A stretch of DNA of 64,000 bases from Desarmillaria ectypa (Eukaryota; Basidiomycota; Agaricomycetes; Agaricales; Physalacriaceae): positions 1,178,001 through 1,242,000 of the forward strand of contig JAUDYN010000006.1 of the NCBI GenBank assembly GCA_030407005.1, in the 5' to 3' direction. A program made the position numbers and the translations under genes. Below the pieces are notes generated by a model. It worked only from the letters and a program-made list of their open reading frames with translations. It made no database searches and was not told the origin of the DNA. Below, piece by piece: positions 38,196-50,014 of this stretch. Each line of letters opens with the position of its first letter. Positions within the stretch are counted from its first letter, which is position 1.

Positions 38196-38665
38196 ATTGG
38201 GGAAGATGGTGAAGCAGTGGCCCTCTGTGCAGTTGATATATTTACTTGAAATGACCTTCCCGAAGTTTCAGAGGAATAGAATGGGAATAGTGAAGTAGGA
38301 AATGAAGCAAGTGTGCATTGGCGGTCGTGGCAGACACGAAATCTAATCTGAGAATTCAGCCACGTGGACCTATCTGGCATACAGCCCCTAACTGCTGTCT
38401 CTAGTCAGTACTATTTTGTAGATAGCTACCACGTCGTTACATTTTTGTTAAGAACCTACGACTAACAAAAGCTAGAACAATAAATATTGGCTGTCAGATG
38501 GCCCAAAGGTTACGGAATATGTCGCATGCAGTATATATGCAGGTACAAAGTCTGGCTACTAAACTGCGAACGAGAGCACATGAGATCGTGGTATAATAAC
38601 AGGGCAGACACGGCAACCATACCTACACTGAGAGACCAATGTTAAACGAAACGAAACCCACATCT

Positions 38666-39527
38666 TTACGTTGCTTTTCCTTCCATGGCCTGCCCAACAA
38701 GCTCGCCGACATATTTTTCAAACCGTTCTTGGTCCATAACGCCATTCTCATCAAAGAAGGCATTGTACTCCTTCTTACTCCGCGTCTTTCCTTTGGCAAG
38801 GAGTGATTTTCCATTACTCGTCGAGCGAACATAGGATACGGTGAGTTCGTATGAAGGGGGCTTGGATTGTTTGACGGGCTCTGTCCGTGAGGCGAGGGTG
38901 ATACGTTCTGTAACAATCTGGAAATGTGATGAGTAAGGTGGCAGACGGCATGAGGCACGATACGCACTCGCTTGGAGAAAGTTTTCCTCTTTCCTACAAA
39001 CACAGTATCTCCTTCAACGAAATAAGCGTAAAGGGTCTGAATGAGGGACAGGATAATGTATCTGCATATATTAGTCCAATGTACCGCAAAGATAGTGCTT
39101 CACTTACAAGCTGAGCCCTACCCACACGACTGGCTTCGAGACCTCAAATTCGACCTTGTAGCCATAGAACGCTGTCCCTGCGGCTACGAGAACACTCGAC
39201 CATCCGAGCGCCAACCGTACATCTGTGTGGAGGTATATCTGCTTGAATAGCTCTGGTCTGGAGAGATACTGCCCGACATTGGGCGTCAGTTTCACTCCTG
39301 TCCATCAAGATAAAAGGACCACATACGCGTTTCACCGCATCGTCGCAAGCATTCTTAAGGTCCGTCAAATTGGAATTATTTATCTTGACTACTTTGCGTT
39401 CTTCGTGGGGTATGACGATACTGAGCGGTCCTGTGGGTATGTCTGGCGACGGTGGCAGCGATGGGGAGCGGGTGGGACTCGAGGACGATGCCTCCTGGCC
39501 GTTTGCTACTTTCCTTGAGCGTGCCAT
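38666..39527 (-). CDS. spc2: Signal peptidase complex subunit 2 (Spc2/SPCS2)
   Basis: Non-catalytic subunit of the ER signal peptidase; it links the complex to Sec61 and tunes activity. Start chosen at 39527 (MARSRK, then a Ser/Pro-rich cytosolic segment), because the upstream in-frame ATG at 39698 would overlap the hem14 promoter and add unrelated sequence. Two membrane helices are visible (S-V-L-V-A-A-G-T-A-F-Y-G-Y and V-V-W-V-G-L-S-L-Y-I-I-L-S-L-I), as expected for SPC25-family proteins. The C-terminal cytosolic part has Y-E-L-T-V-S-Y and K-K-E-Y-N-A-F-F-D-E-N-G-V. The last exon ends E-G-K-A-T at 38666; a shadow frame extends further but breaks the family pattern. Four exons are inferred. 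It stands divergently to hem14 and next to UGGT, another ER gene. Confidence 0.88.
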
Positions 39528-39719
39528 TGGGGATGTTGCAGTTGTGTTGTGGCCGGCAGCGACAAAGAAATGGAAGGTTGTAATGAACCGTGTACAAGGG
39601 CCTCGACGTGTCGTGGGTACTGCCACGTGGCTCAGCGTGGAGGCCCAGCCCAAGACTTTGGTTCTAGTCTTGCTTTTATCCGTACTCGTCGCTGCCACCG
39701 TCGAGCTCGATTAAATTGA
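39528..39719. promoter_or_regulatory. Shared spc2/hem14 divergent promoter
   Basis: Only 192 bp separate the two start codons, so both promoters must lie here, with the 5' leaders overlapping the promoter of the other gene. No TATA box is seen on either strand, fitting housekeeping genes. The sequence contains several CACGTGG/GTCGTG-like words, but none is a proven site. Confidence 0.6.
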
Positions 39720-41239
39720 ATGACCTTGAATCGTCACATTGCAGTCATTGGCGGCGGTCTTACTGGTCTTTCCTCTGCATTTCATCTCTCTCGACGATTC
39801 CCAGATGCTTTTATCACGCTCTTCGAAAAACGCCATCATCTCGGTGGGTGGGTGCGAAGTGAACGCGTCGACGTAGGTCCGTCACAGCAGATGGTCCTAG
39901 AGGCCGGCCCTCGTACGATAAGGCCCAATGCAAAATCCATTCTGGAGTTGGTGGGCAGAACTCCGTTGGAAAATATTGTGTTTCCATTGAAGAACAGGCT
40001 AGGTCCATCTCCTAGGTCTCAAGGACTCGTTGATAACGGTCCCAAGGACTGCAGCCGCAGCACAAAAGCGATTTCTTTATATTTCCGAAGACGGACGAAT
40101 CCAATCTCTCCCCACGTCTCTTTCGTCTCTTGTTGTGTCACCGTTTCGATCAATATTACTGCCGGCAGTTCTTCGTGAACCATTCAGGAAAGCTAATAGG
40201 GCCTATGGCTTGACGGACGAAAGCTTTGAAAGTTTTATGACTCGTCGATTCGGGAAGGATTTCGCTCGTACATTCGGCAGCGCGTTGGTCCATGGCATAT
40301 ATGCAGCGGATTCTAGAAAGCTTAGTGTGCGAGCTGCATTTAATTTTCTCTGGGAAGCTGAAGAGAGAGGGTGGGGAAGCGTCGGTCTTGGAATTTTTCG
40401 TTCCTTCCAGGAGGAGGACGTATCCGACTACGAGATGGGAGATATACCCAGCGGGATGAACGGCGTATCTGTCTTTTCTTTTCGGAACGGAATGTCTACT
40501 CTAACGGACGCCTTGAAAAGCCATCTTATGCAACAACCTAATGTCCAAATCTTGTCCGATACCTCAGTTACCTCGCTGAATGTGAATGAAACAGAAATAA
40601 TGGTAACCTTCGTCGTCATCGAAGCCAGCATCTCTCTAAACTATTCTCCAGGTCAATAAGGGCATGGTAAAGCCTACCCACGTCGTGTCCACTATCCCAC
40701 TGCCGGCTCTTCAAACACTTTTACCTTCTCTGCCTCATCTGACTGCCAATCCGTCCTCCTCCGTGACACTCATCAATCTCGTCTTTCCTGTACCGCCAAA
40801 TACCTTCCATCCTGCAGGTTTTGGCTACCTCATCCCTCGTCCCCAGGATGGCTATTCTCTTTCCACGCCGGGTATTCTAGGCGTCATCTTTGACTCCTGT
40901 TCCCTCTCCTCCCAGGACACGCCTACCACCAACAACAGCTTTACGAAAATTACCGTTATGCTTGGTGGTCCGCATCCATTAACGGAAGATCACACGAAGA
41001 TCCCTGTAGTGATTTCTCAGCTTGAGAAGCACTTTGGAGCGAGGTTACCGGATCCTGTGTTAACAAGAACTTACCACCATGATAAATGCATACCAACATT
41101 GACGCCGGGCCATCTGGATCGTATGGCTGAGTTGAAGGAGGCCTTAAAAAGTGGCGAGTGGCGAGGAAGACTGGAAGTTATTGGAGCTGGTGTCGGCGGT
41201 GTGAGTGTTGCAGACTGCGTTGATGCGGGAAAAGGGTAG
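39720..41239 (+). CDS. hem14: Protoporphyrinogen oxidase (heme biosynthesis)
   Basis: Oxidises protoporphyrinogen IX to protoporphyrin IX, the penultimate step of heme synthesis, on the outer face of the inner mitochondrial membrane. Exons 39720-39950, 40003-40602 and 40652-41239 give 472 residues. The FAD-binding motif I-A-V-I-G-G-G-L-T-G-L-S-S-A-F lies right at the N-terminus. It is followed by F-E-K-R-H-H-L-G-G-W and the family motif L-E-A-G-P-R-T-I-R-P. The first intron was placed so that L-E-L joins V-H-L-L-G-L-K-D-S-L-I-T-V-P-R, matching the family. The C-terminus has the second FAD-contact segment (L-E-V-I-G-A-G-V-G-G-V-S-V-A-D-C). No long presequence is evident, as in many fungal PPOX proteins. 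Length is slightly below the yeast protein. Confidence 0.95.
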
Positions 41240-41466
41240 GGTCTTTATGGTAGATAATTTCGCAGTCGATGGCATAGGTAACAAATATGTATACTAGACT
41301 ATCGTCGTCCCACCAGTTGCTGGGTTAATGAATATCAAATTTCCATCTGTAGCAATTGAACATGAACTTGCAAAGGTGAATCGAAGACTATTTTTTCTTT
41401 ACAACAAACTCCCAAAGAACCCTGAGGACCACCGCATGAGCTCTGGACTTTGCATAATTATGTAGT

Positions 41467-42250
41467 TCACTCACAGTATTTAGACGTATATTTCACGGTG
41501 ATAGGTGCAGATCCCGGGGTACACTGATGAAACGTGTCAGCAACTAACACACGAAGAGATGATGAATTTGAGGGACATACCGTCGCAGGCGGCTGTCCAT
41601 CTCTAGTATCAACGCGATAGACTTGAGTCGCGAGTGACCCAAGGACTCGGTTGAGGGCCAACCAATCGATATCTGAGCTTCCAGTTGGTGCAGCCACGGA
41701 TCCACTCCTTGCTCCGACAACAAAGGCCTCGGAGTCATGTAACGAAGCAGTGAAATCCCACTTTGGGCTGATGCCTGAGCCCGTGACAGGGTTTGTGATG
41801 AAGAAGTGATCCCCTAAGACACGAAATGCCAGACCGAGCTCCCATGGTACACTCTCGGGTTTTCGAGCTTTTTTCCATGCAACGATGGCCAGATCTTGTA
41901 TATGATCAAAGAGAGGTGTACCGAGGAGGCAGGAAATGTCAAATATTTCGGCGACGGCGCCGACGTTTCTGGTAGTAGGTAGTTAATACCGGCACGTTAG
42001 TTACTGAATTGTGAACTTACGAATAGACGCCACTAGCCGTGCAGGTGTAGTTTTGTGTGCCTATTCCAAGGCCAATAAATGAAGGGGCACTAGAAGGGGA
42101 TGCAATCGTCGAGCCATTTGGGAAGACGAGTCGGGCTCGTGAGACGTTGCAGCCGCCTGAATTTCGTGCAGAAAAATCATGGACATTGGGAGAAGGCATC
42201 GCCAATGCAGGGAGAACGGACGACAGGACGAGTAAAATAAAGGCCAACAT
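41467..42250 (-). CDS. Secreted DUF3455 protein, copy 2
   Basis: Minus-strand exons 42021-42250, 41581-41968 and 41467-41523 give 224 residues. A signal peptide (MLAFILLVLSSVLPALAMP) is followed by the family pattern: C-N-V-S-R-A-R-L-V-F-P-N-G, G-I-G-T-Q-N-Y-T-C, N-V-G-A-V-A-E-I-F-D-I-S-C, S-P-K-W-D-F-T-A, D-I-D-W-L-A-L, V-Y-R-V-D-T-R-D-G-Q-P-P-A and C-T-P-G-S-A-P-I-T-V-K-Y. Intron positions and phases (2, then 0) are the same as in the copy at 13089-13854, and the last exon is 57 bp in both. The last intron is 57 bp and divisible by three, so its retention would keep the frame. Role unknown; the copies differ enough to be old paralogues, not a recent duplication. Confidence 0.85.
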
Positions 42251-43185
42251 TTCAAGGCGAGAAATAGGGAGACAGACCACAGGCAGAAGCCGAGATATGA
42301 GGGCTATGGCAATGGATGGAAGATTTTATACCTCTCAGGTTCAGATCACGGAAGGCCGACGTTGGAAGCTGAATGTCCCGTGAAAACAGGTGGAGCGCTG
42401 ACATAGAACGGAGAGAACGACAACAAAATCAGTCAAGTCTGAGATTCAGTGCAAAACTTGAATAGTCCCTTGATCGGAGTTAAGGAAAGAAGATTAGCCC
42501 TTGCAGATGTTCATACATAAGATGTATACCAGTTATTTCTAGCATTAACGTAGCCCTACCAACTATCACTGCTGGAGTCGGTACATTTTCCCCACGGAAA
42601 AACGAGTTCACAAAAACAACTTGAAAGATGAGATATTTTCCGGACACTTTTGGGAAAAGGAAAAGAGCAGGAAAAACGGAAGGAAAAAGGTGCTTCCCAC
42701 GGTCAGAAAAAAGGAAACCGCTTTTCATTCGCAGAAAAGAAATCGTTTTGGGTATGCGAAAGGAGCGCTAAACAGGACTGGGTTTTTATTGTGTTTTCTG
42801 TATCCCATTTCTGCAGTATACCAAGGTAAAGAAAAGTCACAACATTTACAGAATACGTTTTTCCGTCTGGAAAAGGAACCGACCCCAGCAGTAGCGGCCA
42901 TACAGAAACGCCGCACGCGGCAGGCAGGATCGTTCTGCGACCAGGAGGTGGTGGTGAAGGTGCAAAAGCCGTGCGGCCCGAATCGGTCCGGAAGGAAATC
43001 GTGTCCACTAGCCATTGTTTATCCATCAGAGTTCATCATTCATCGCCTGGAAATCCCTAGCTGCCACCGACTGCACTCGTCGTCCGGATTAAAAGTGCAA
43101 GCGTTATCATGAACTTTGTCTCTTCCTCATAACGCGTCGGTTTCTTCCCTAGCTCTCTTCGCCGTCAAAGTCAAAACTCCTTTCG
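42251..43185. other. Intergenic region with purine-rich stretch
   Basis: Promoter region of DUF3455 copy 2 (left) and of the AlkB-like gene (right). Between 42590 and 42770 the plus strand is A/G-rich with repeated GGAAAA and GAAAAG words. Long open frames on both strands here (163 codons on plus, 107 on minus) arise from this bias; no domain or splice structure supports them. Confidence 0.45.
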
Positions 43186-46100
43186 ATGATTCCTATTCCT
43201 ATCCCAGCTTCCGTCGGTGACGTGGCTCCTGCAAATGACGGTGCTCTTGCAGAGTTCTTCTGCAAGCTACAGTCACTCTCTGTCAAAAGAAAGACGCGAC
43301 TCCAGGTCGTCGGCGTGGAAGAGTCACTTGCGCATTACGGGAAGAAGCTTCCGGAAAATGAACAACATGTACGTTCTTCGCTTGCGTTTCGACTTTTCAG
43401 CTCAATGTGGATCTGCTAGGAGATAGCGGCGAGAGTCTGGTTGCGTTACGCATTATCCCAACCTGACCGGAAGGCCCTGAAGCTGAACTTGGCCGAGGAT
43501 TGCATTATTTTTGTCAAGTTCTATTGGCTCCTCCATAAAAGCAAACCTAACTGGGACCGTACTCCGGCAATGAAATATCTCAATGACGAGAGGAAGAAGA
43601 GATCTGATTATATTCTCGTCCTTGGTGAAGCAAAAGACAGTCATTTGGATTCGAACGCCAACCACAGCACTGCCATCACCGATACTCTTCACCAGAGTAA
43701 AGTTTTGCTTACGCGCGAGGAAAAACGTGGATATACGGATGCAGAAACAGAGACACCTGGGCGTGGTTTACCTACCGCCAGGGCCGGAGGTTCGGACCAG
43801 CCAGAACCGGTCCCCAAACGAGCTACCAAAAGGCAATGTTTGCAAGTTGGCTCTGCGCCAAAGGCAGATGAGGCATCAAATGTACTGAGTTTGAAACCGA
43901 CTGCATCGGTTTACCCTAGCTTGGGCGACAAGCCAGCTGTAGTCTCGCGGTTTCAACACGAGGGGCCGCGTAAACGCACGGTCTCCAACCACAAAAAGGC
44001 ACAGAAGACTAAGTTTTCTGCTCCTCGGCAGAAAGTGGCACAGGATGCATCTCCTAGGGAGAAAAAGATTTTTAACGATAGATCAGAACCATCCACAGAC
44101 GGTTTTGCGCTAGACAGACGTCAGCAATTGGCAAGAACAAAAGGTGATACCTCAACCTTGGAAGTCGTCTCCTCTAGGAAATCCAATCATTGTGACGAGC
44201 GTGGAGGTGCTGTTTTTCCTATGAATGTTTCAAGGGAAGCTGCGCCACAACGGCAAAAATACACCAAAGCAGATAAACCACACGTTGCACCTCGAGGATC
44301 GCAGTCAATAAAGATGACATCACCAGCTTTGTCAATGACAGTTCAGACTATGGCAAGCCGCATGGAAGGCTGCTCCTCACAACGGGAACCTGCCTCCTCA
44401 AAGATTGAGGTCAGAGAACGTTTTCGCAGTTATCCGGATGGCCGGTCGTCCGAAATGGACACCCAGATGGCATCTCCTTCGATAGCCGAAGTCAGAGCCT
44501 CCACTGCTTCTCTGAAAGGCGGCCATGCCGCTACACGACCTTCTGCGACGACGATTCCATCTAAACCTTCCGTAGGTACCAGGAAACGTCCCCGTAATCG
44601 CGAGGGTGACTCGTCTCAGGGGACGGCTCCTTACATACTGTCACAAGATGTTGGTCCTCCTAGGAAGAAGCCGAAGGATTCGTCCACTATTAATTCGTCT
44701 CAACTCATCAAACTCGAGGACCGAGTCGACCATTCTCGACAGTTGGACAACTGGATATCCGATGATCCCCATGACATTGATCATGTAGAAGAGCAGGGAT
44801 TATTGTATGAGGCCATGTACACGGACACTGTTATGCGCCTATCGGCGGATTCGGAGCCCCCCATAGGATGTAGGCAGCCTTTACCGAAGTATCCGCCCAT
44901 TTGGGCAAGGGTAAGTACTGGGTCACTTCCCCTATTATTGAGCTGAGGTTGTTTCTCATCCCTCAGTCTCGCCAAGAGGTGTGCGAAACATGGGACTGGT
45001 TCAGAAGCTACCAAGGAGGCGTTTACTTTAGTCAGAACGAAGCCAAAGGTTATTTGCTAAGTGCTTTCTCATCAAAGTCGGGCCTTCCCTTCAAAATTTT
45101 ATGCCGTCTTTCACTGATATTGGCAACAGACGCGATGGCTGGTTTCACAATGGAAAATTGATCATTTCCCATGGGTACTTAATCTTCGATCTTCATACAA
45201 TGGTCTTACGACGTTTTCATCAGTGGAGGAAAAGCGGAAAGCATCCATCGTACCAAAGGTTATCACGAGAAGCAAGCAGCTTCAGACCAGAATGCAGAAG
45301 ACTTTTCCGTACGAGCTCTATTGAATAATTTCCACAACAATATTCCTGTCGCACTTCTGATTGACGACAAGTACGTGCATTTCCCCTTCAGCCTAGACGC
45401 ACAAGATGTCGCATATGCTGTGCTGGGGTTTTACAAGATCACTCATGTTTGGTGTGAGTTTTTCGCTGTTTGTTCTCGATTGATGATTGATACATCTACC
45501 ATCGCAGCGGATTTACAACCTGCGAACAATAATCGGGGACGTGTTGTTCGGTATAAATTTGCATTTCAGTGGTATGAATCTCAGGTAGAGATCTTCCGGG
45601 GTTTGATTAATACCAACCGGCTCAAGATGCAATTCCTAGGGCCAACCATGGTGGTGGTCAACGTCGGAAGACCTTCCTGCCATGAGTAAGCTGAAGTATC
45701 AGATGTTTACCTTTACGCTGATGAGAAACGTGTCCAGATACAGATGTGCCTACGTCGATCAATCCTGTCAATCTTCCTTCTTTGGCACGACACAGTCCCA
45801 GAAAATCACCAGGTAACAATTTAAAGAAGAAGATGCAGTGGTCGACAATCTAATGTGAGAATTCCTAGTCAAAAAGGCGGTGTTTGAAGAGAAGCCGTAT
45901 CTGTAAGTTCTACGAGCTCGTATCGAGGCTTGTGCATGCTTGATTAAAAATTCGTTGTCAGTCCAAACCATTTCTTTGGTTCAGTGTACAGGGAATGCTC
46001 TGACTGCCGACTCGTGTCTCCCCAAGTCTATGATATTGGGTGGATGTGCCTTCAGTCTGAATGCCGACGTTTCTGGGTGATAGATACAAGTGATACCGTT

Positions 46101-47716
46101 CTGCCTAAGCAGCTGAAGTACAATCTCGCCTTCTTGGTGCTCCTTCCCAATCTCACGTTACCTGTCACTTTGAATATTTTCCCACCTCCACCACCGTCAG
46201 TTTTCGAGGGTACGATCACCACAACCGAATTATTTGCTAAAGGCTGGCACTGTACGCAATGTGGCCGCCTATCTTGCAGGTTACTGTCCTCGACGTGAGC
46301 TCTTCAGTGGCTGTGCTGATCACTATCCTCAGGTATAAGTGGCAGTTCTGGGAATGCGCTCACTGTAAAGTAAGTCTGTTACGCATCTATCGTTCATGTG
46401 CATCTTCATGATTCGGAGCAGAATTTTCTACGCGTCCAAGGGGCGATTCAGCATGCTCGTGATTTGCAGTTGATACCTCTTAGCATCAAAGTGAGGAGCA
46501 GCTCAGGAGATAGCCTCATTCCTTCTGATTCATGTCGGTATTTCTCTGCAATTGAGATGCAATACACTCATAGTCATGTTAGGGGTTAAGCGAACAAAGC
46601 AAAATATCTTCCGTGATGGTGATAGATGCGGAACCTTTGAAACATTTGTTTTTCCTGATAACGCGTACGTTTTTTTTCCATGAAAGACGACATGATCTCA
46701 TGTTTGAATAGAGGTTTTGTTCATCGCATCAAAGGCTATGGTATTGGTATGAATCAGGAAGCAAATAAAATTTTCATCAAATATCAAGAACAGGCGATGG
46801 AAGGCAAACTCTTATTTAGACGTTGGCCTCTGCGAGCAGTGAGTCACATGGTCCTCGACTAGTTGAGATGAAACCTGACAGGCTTTAGCACCAATGTGCG
46901 TCTATGTAGTCTGCTTGGCCTCTCCTTCACATCTCCACTCTCTGATAGGTCGAGGTGAATTTCTGGCTCACTACTTCTCTCAAAATAGTAAGTGCACATT
47001 TGCAGAAGTCTAGCTGTCTAAACGAGTCCACAAGGTGGAGAGCCTTATCATTATGTCGGTGGAACTGACAACACTGTTGCATGGGATCAGGCTCCTTCGG
47101 CGGTGATCGAAGCTAGGGCGCTAATGCAGCATCGCATTAAATTGGCTCTTGAAGACACATGCGAATCCGAATTCAATGAGGTTCTGAGGTAACGCCTGTT
47201 CTTATTCGCCACGACTCCCACCGAATGAGAAAATCCATCAGTGCTGCTTACATGCAAAAGCAAAAAATGGCAGTACGTAATCTATTCATACTGATTATCG
47301 CGGGCTGATATCATCATTAATTACAGTTCCACAGTGACAGTGAGCGTGGCTTGGGTCCTACAGTCGCAGGCCTGTCGCTAGGATCTCCAGCTCTCATGCA
47401 TTTCCGCAAGTTGAAGCCAAAGCGTCGCAAAGGTGTATCTGAGAATGAAGAGAAGACAGATAGAACTGTCTTGTCGTTAGTGTTGAGACACGTGAGTTCG
47501 AATCCTTGGTGTATGATCTTGTCGCTATATGCCACTCAGGGCGACATTCTGGTCATGCAAGGCGCAGATATCCAGAGATGTTACGAGTACGTTTCAATAT
47601 CCTTTGCCCTGGTCATTGACAGCTCATGCCATCTGTTACTTAGACATACTGTTGTACCATCTAACTTCCGTATTGCAGCGACAGCCAGGTATATTACTCC
47701 TAATTCCCACGTCTAG
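43186..47716 (+). CDS. Large AlkB-like 2-oxoglutarate/Fe(II) dioxygenase with cysteine clusters
   Basis: A multi-exon gene. Exons 43186-43368 and 43420-44910 are certain; later ones from 44967 on are shorter and read in phase. The first 560 or so residues are basic and disordered, with a helical N-terminus (D-R-K-A-L-K-L-N-L-A-E-D). Next comes a conserved fungal segment (W-D-W-F-R-S-Y-Q-G-G-V-Y-F), then a Cys-rich part with C-S-D-C, C-L-Q-S-E-C, W-H-C-T-Q-C-G and W-E-C-A-H-C (about 45990-46375), a likely zinc-binding pair. The C-terminus is AlkB-like: F-H-S-D-S-E-R-G-L-G-P with the iron ligands His (47330-47332) and Asp (47336-47338), S-L-G-S-P-A-L-M-H-F-R, Q-G-A-D-I-Q-R-C-Y-E-H with the third ligand His (47645-47647), and R-I-A-A-T-A-R for 2-oxoglutarate binding. 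Such enzymes oxidise methyl groups on nucleic acids or proteins; the substrate is unknown. The final stop at 47714-47716 assumes no further intron. Confidence 0.8.
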
Positions 47717-47980
47717 TGCTTGTGTACATACCCTTCCATATATCTTGTAGTGTCTGTGGTAGATCTCTGTACGCCAAGTGTGCAATAGTGCCGTATGTTA
47801 TGTGATGTAATTCTCGACTGTTCTTATGTCAGTGATACCGAGCGTCCGCAAACTTCCGTATTTTAATGCATGTAAGTCATCAAGGGCGTTCTGCAGTTCA
47901 ATGATGTTCTCAAAATTTTCAGAACTGTGCATTAAAGTACATTATAGTCAGTATATCTCTACACGTATGACAAGCGTAAT

Positions 47981-50014
47981 CAATCATCTTCATCCCAGTT
48001 GCCAGCCTGCTGAGGAATTTTAGGCCCTCCAGCTGGTTTACTCATGATGATACTGTCGACGCTCAGGACTGAGATGGCGGCCTCTGTTGCCAACTTAATG
48101 GCCCACGTCTTAGCACCCAGAGAATCATAGATCTTGTATGCGGTCGATTGCAAGGTGCCGTCGGTTTCGGCCTAGACGAGAAGATATAATAATCAAACGA
48201 TCGCCAAAAAAAGGGGAAAAACCGAACCTCGACATCTACACCCCAGACCTCGCCGCCGTCCTCCTCATGCTTCGCCCACAGACGGCTGAGCACCTCGTTG
48301 CCTTCAGCTCCACCAAGGGCATTCTCTGCAAGTGTCCGGGGTATCACCTCGAGCGCAGTAGCATACCGTTTAACTGCATGCTGTGCAAGTCCCTTCAACG
48401 AACTGCCGTATATTTCCACCCTCTTCGCAAGCTCCAGTTCCGATGCCCCAGCTCCTGGTACTAACCGGGCATCTTTCATCAAACTTTTAATCACATTCAC
48501 GCCATCATCGACCGCCCGCTCGAGGTCGTCAAGGTGGTTAGAAGTGGCTCCCCGAAGGACGATTGTCGCTGTGCGTGACCGACCGCCCAGCGAGCGAGAG
48601 TCGAAACCTGCATCTTCCTCAGATAATTGACGAAGTACGGTTACACGGTCACCGCCTATTTCGATGGTCTCAAAGATGTCGACGTAACCTGCTTCTTCGG
48701 GGGTAGGTGCGCCCATGCGAGCCAGAGGAGTAGCATTGACTACGCGACATACGCGTCGAAGATCAAACTTGGAAAGGACTTTGAGAACAGCGATATTGAA
48801 ACGATTGAGGTAGTGGAGTGCAAGTTCTCCAACGCTTGAACCAGCGATGATGACCTGAACACCAGAATCTGCGATTTCTTTGAAAATCTGGCCTCCAATA
48901 AGTAAAGCGCAAGCTAACGAGCACTAGAAAAACAGACCTTTTCGAGATGTTTCTCCTCTCCGCGAGTAAAGTTGAGCATTTCATCGGCGTTTTTGATGAG
49001 AACCGTTCCTTTGGTCTCGGATTGGGCAACATCCAATGCTGAAGTGAATACGGCAACTTTAGCTTTCGTCGCCTTTTTCACCATCCCTGAACTTCGATGA
49101 GCCATGAAGAAGGAAGAGGGCCATTGAGCTCACCCTCTGGCTCTCGACCGAAAACCATTCCTTGCACAACCTTACTTCCTGCAAGACTTCCACCCATTAT
49201 TTTGACGACGCGCACATTGTCCACATTGAAGTTTTTGGGATTTGCAGGCATGACGGCAAGGGCAGCTTCCGCGACCAAAGTCGATAAAGTATCCTCAAAC
49301 CCGTATTGTTTCGAGGCGATTGCAGGTTTGAGAGCTGAGGCCAACGTTGGCTCTGTTAAAGGTGAAGGGAGGCTGAAGGTAGACAGTTCTATAATGATCG
49401 TTAATCGGTGAGTTGATATAGAAAAGAAATGTGACACACTTTCAAGCTCTGAGAGAGCCCGGACAGATGCAAGTTCGTAGCCTTTGATGATTTCAGAAGG
49501 ATGTAAGCCCATAATGAGCAGATTTTCGGCTTTCTTGAGGAGCTCTCCAGCCAGGATGATCACCATATTTGTCGCGTCGCCCATCTGTCCTTTGGTAAGG
49601 AAAGAACTGATGGTAGAAAAGAGGGCACACCTCAGCCTCCTGTGCTTGTGAAGCCATGACCAGAAGTTTTGCAGCAGGATGAATGACCTCGACCTCTCTG
49701 ATAATCGTAGCCGCATCCGATGTCACGAAGAGTCTTCCAAGGTGGTTGATGATCAGCTTGTTCCTTCCTAAAGTCCCTGTAAGCATCCTTTTTAGATAAA
49801 AATAATCACAGAACGCGCCATTGGGACCGAAACTTGTCCTTACAAGGTCTGATAGCTCAGAGACAGCTTGGATATTTCGGAGAACGGCGTCTTCGATGCC
49901 TTGAAGTTGCTGTGTATGGTTTCAGTACAGAAATAGAAATGTAGCAGAGTACCTCACCTTGTATCCATCCTTGAAGAGCTGGATATTGTTCGATTTGGGC
50001 ACTTTCAATGACAT
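47981..50014 (-). CDS. cct8: CCT/TRiC chaperonin subunit theta
   Basis: One of eight subunits of the cytosolic chaperonin that folds actin and tubulin. Start at 50014 (MSLKVPKSNNIQLFKDGYK, as in the family), not the in-frame-looking ATG further upstream. Exons read on the minus strand with S-F-G-P-N-G, L-I-I-N-H-L-G-R-L-F-V-T-S-D-A-A-T, H-P-A-A-K-L-L-V-M-A-S-Q-A-Q-E, G-D-A-T-N-M-V (Ala in the nucleotide loop position where many group II subunits have Gly), and R-T-A-T-I-V-L-R-G-A-T. The C-terminus A-G-G-P-K..G-N-W-D-E-D-D at 47981-48030 is typical of theta. The apical domain is complete and the subunit is likely functional. It faces an SDR gene on the other strand with 168 bp between starts. 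Confidence 0.95.

Noticed and set aside
42621..43112. 163-codon open frame, Lys-rich
   Set aside because: Explained by purine bias; the minus strand is also open here; no homology pattern, no exon logic.
47490..47510. tRNA T-loop-like word (gttcgaatcc)
   Set aside because: It lies in an intron region of the AlkB-like gene, and no D-arm, anticodon arm or acceptor pairing is seen around it.
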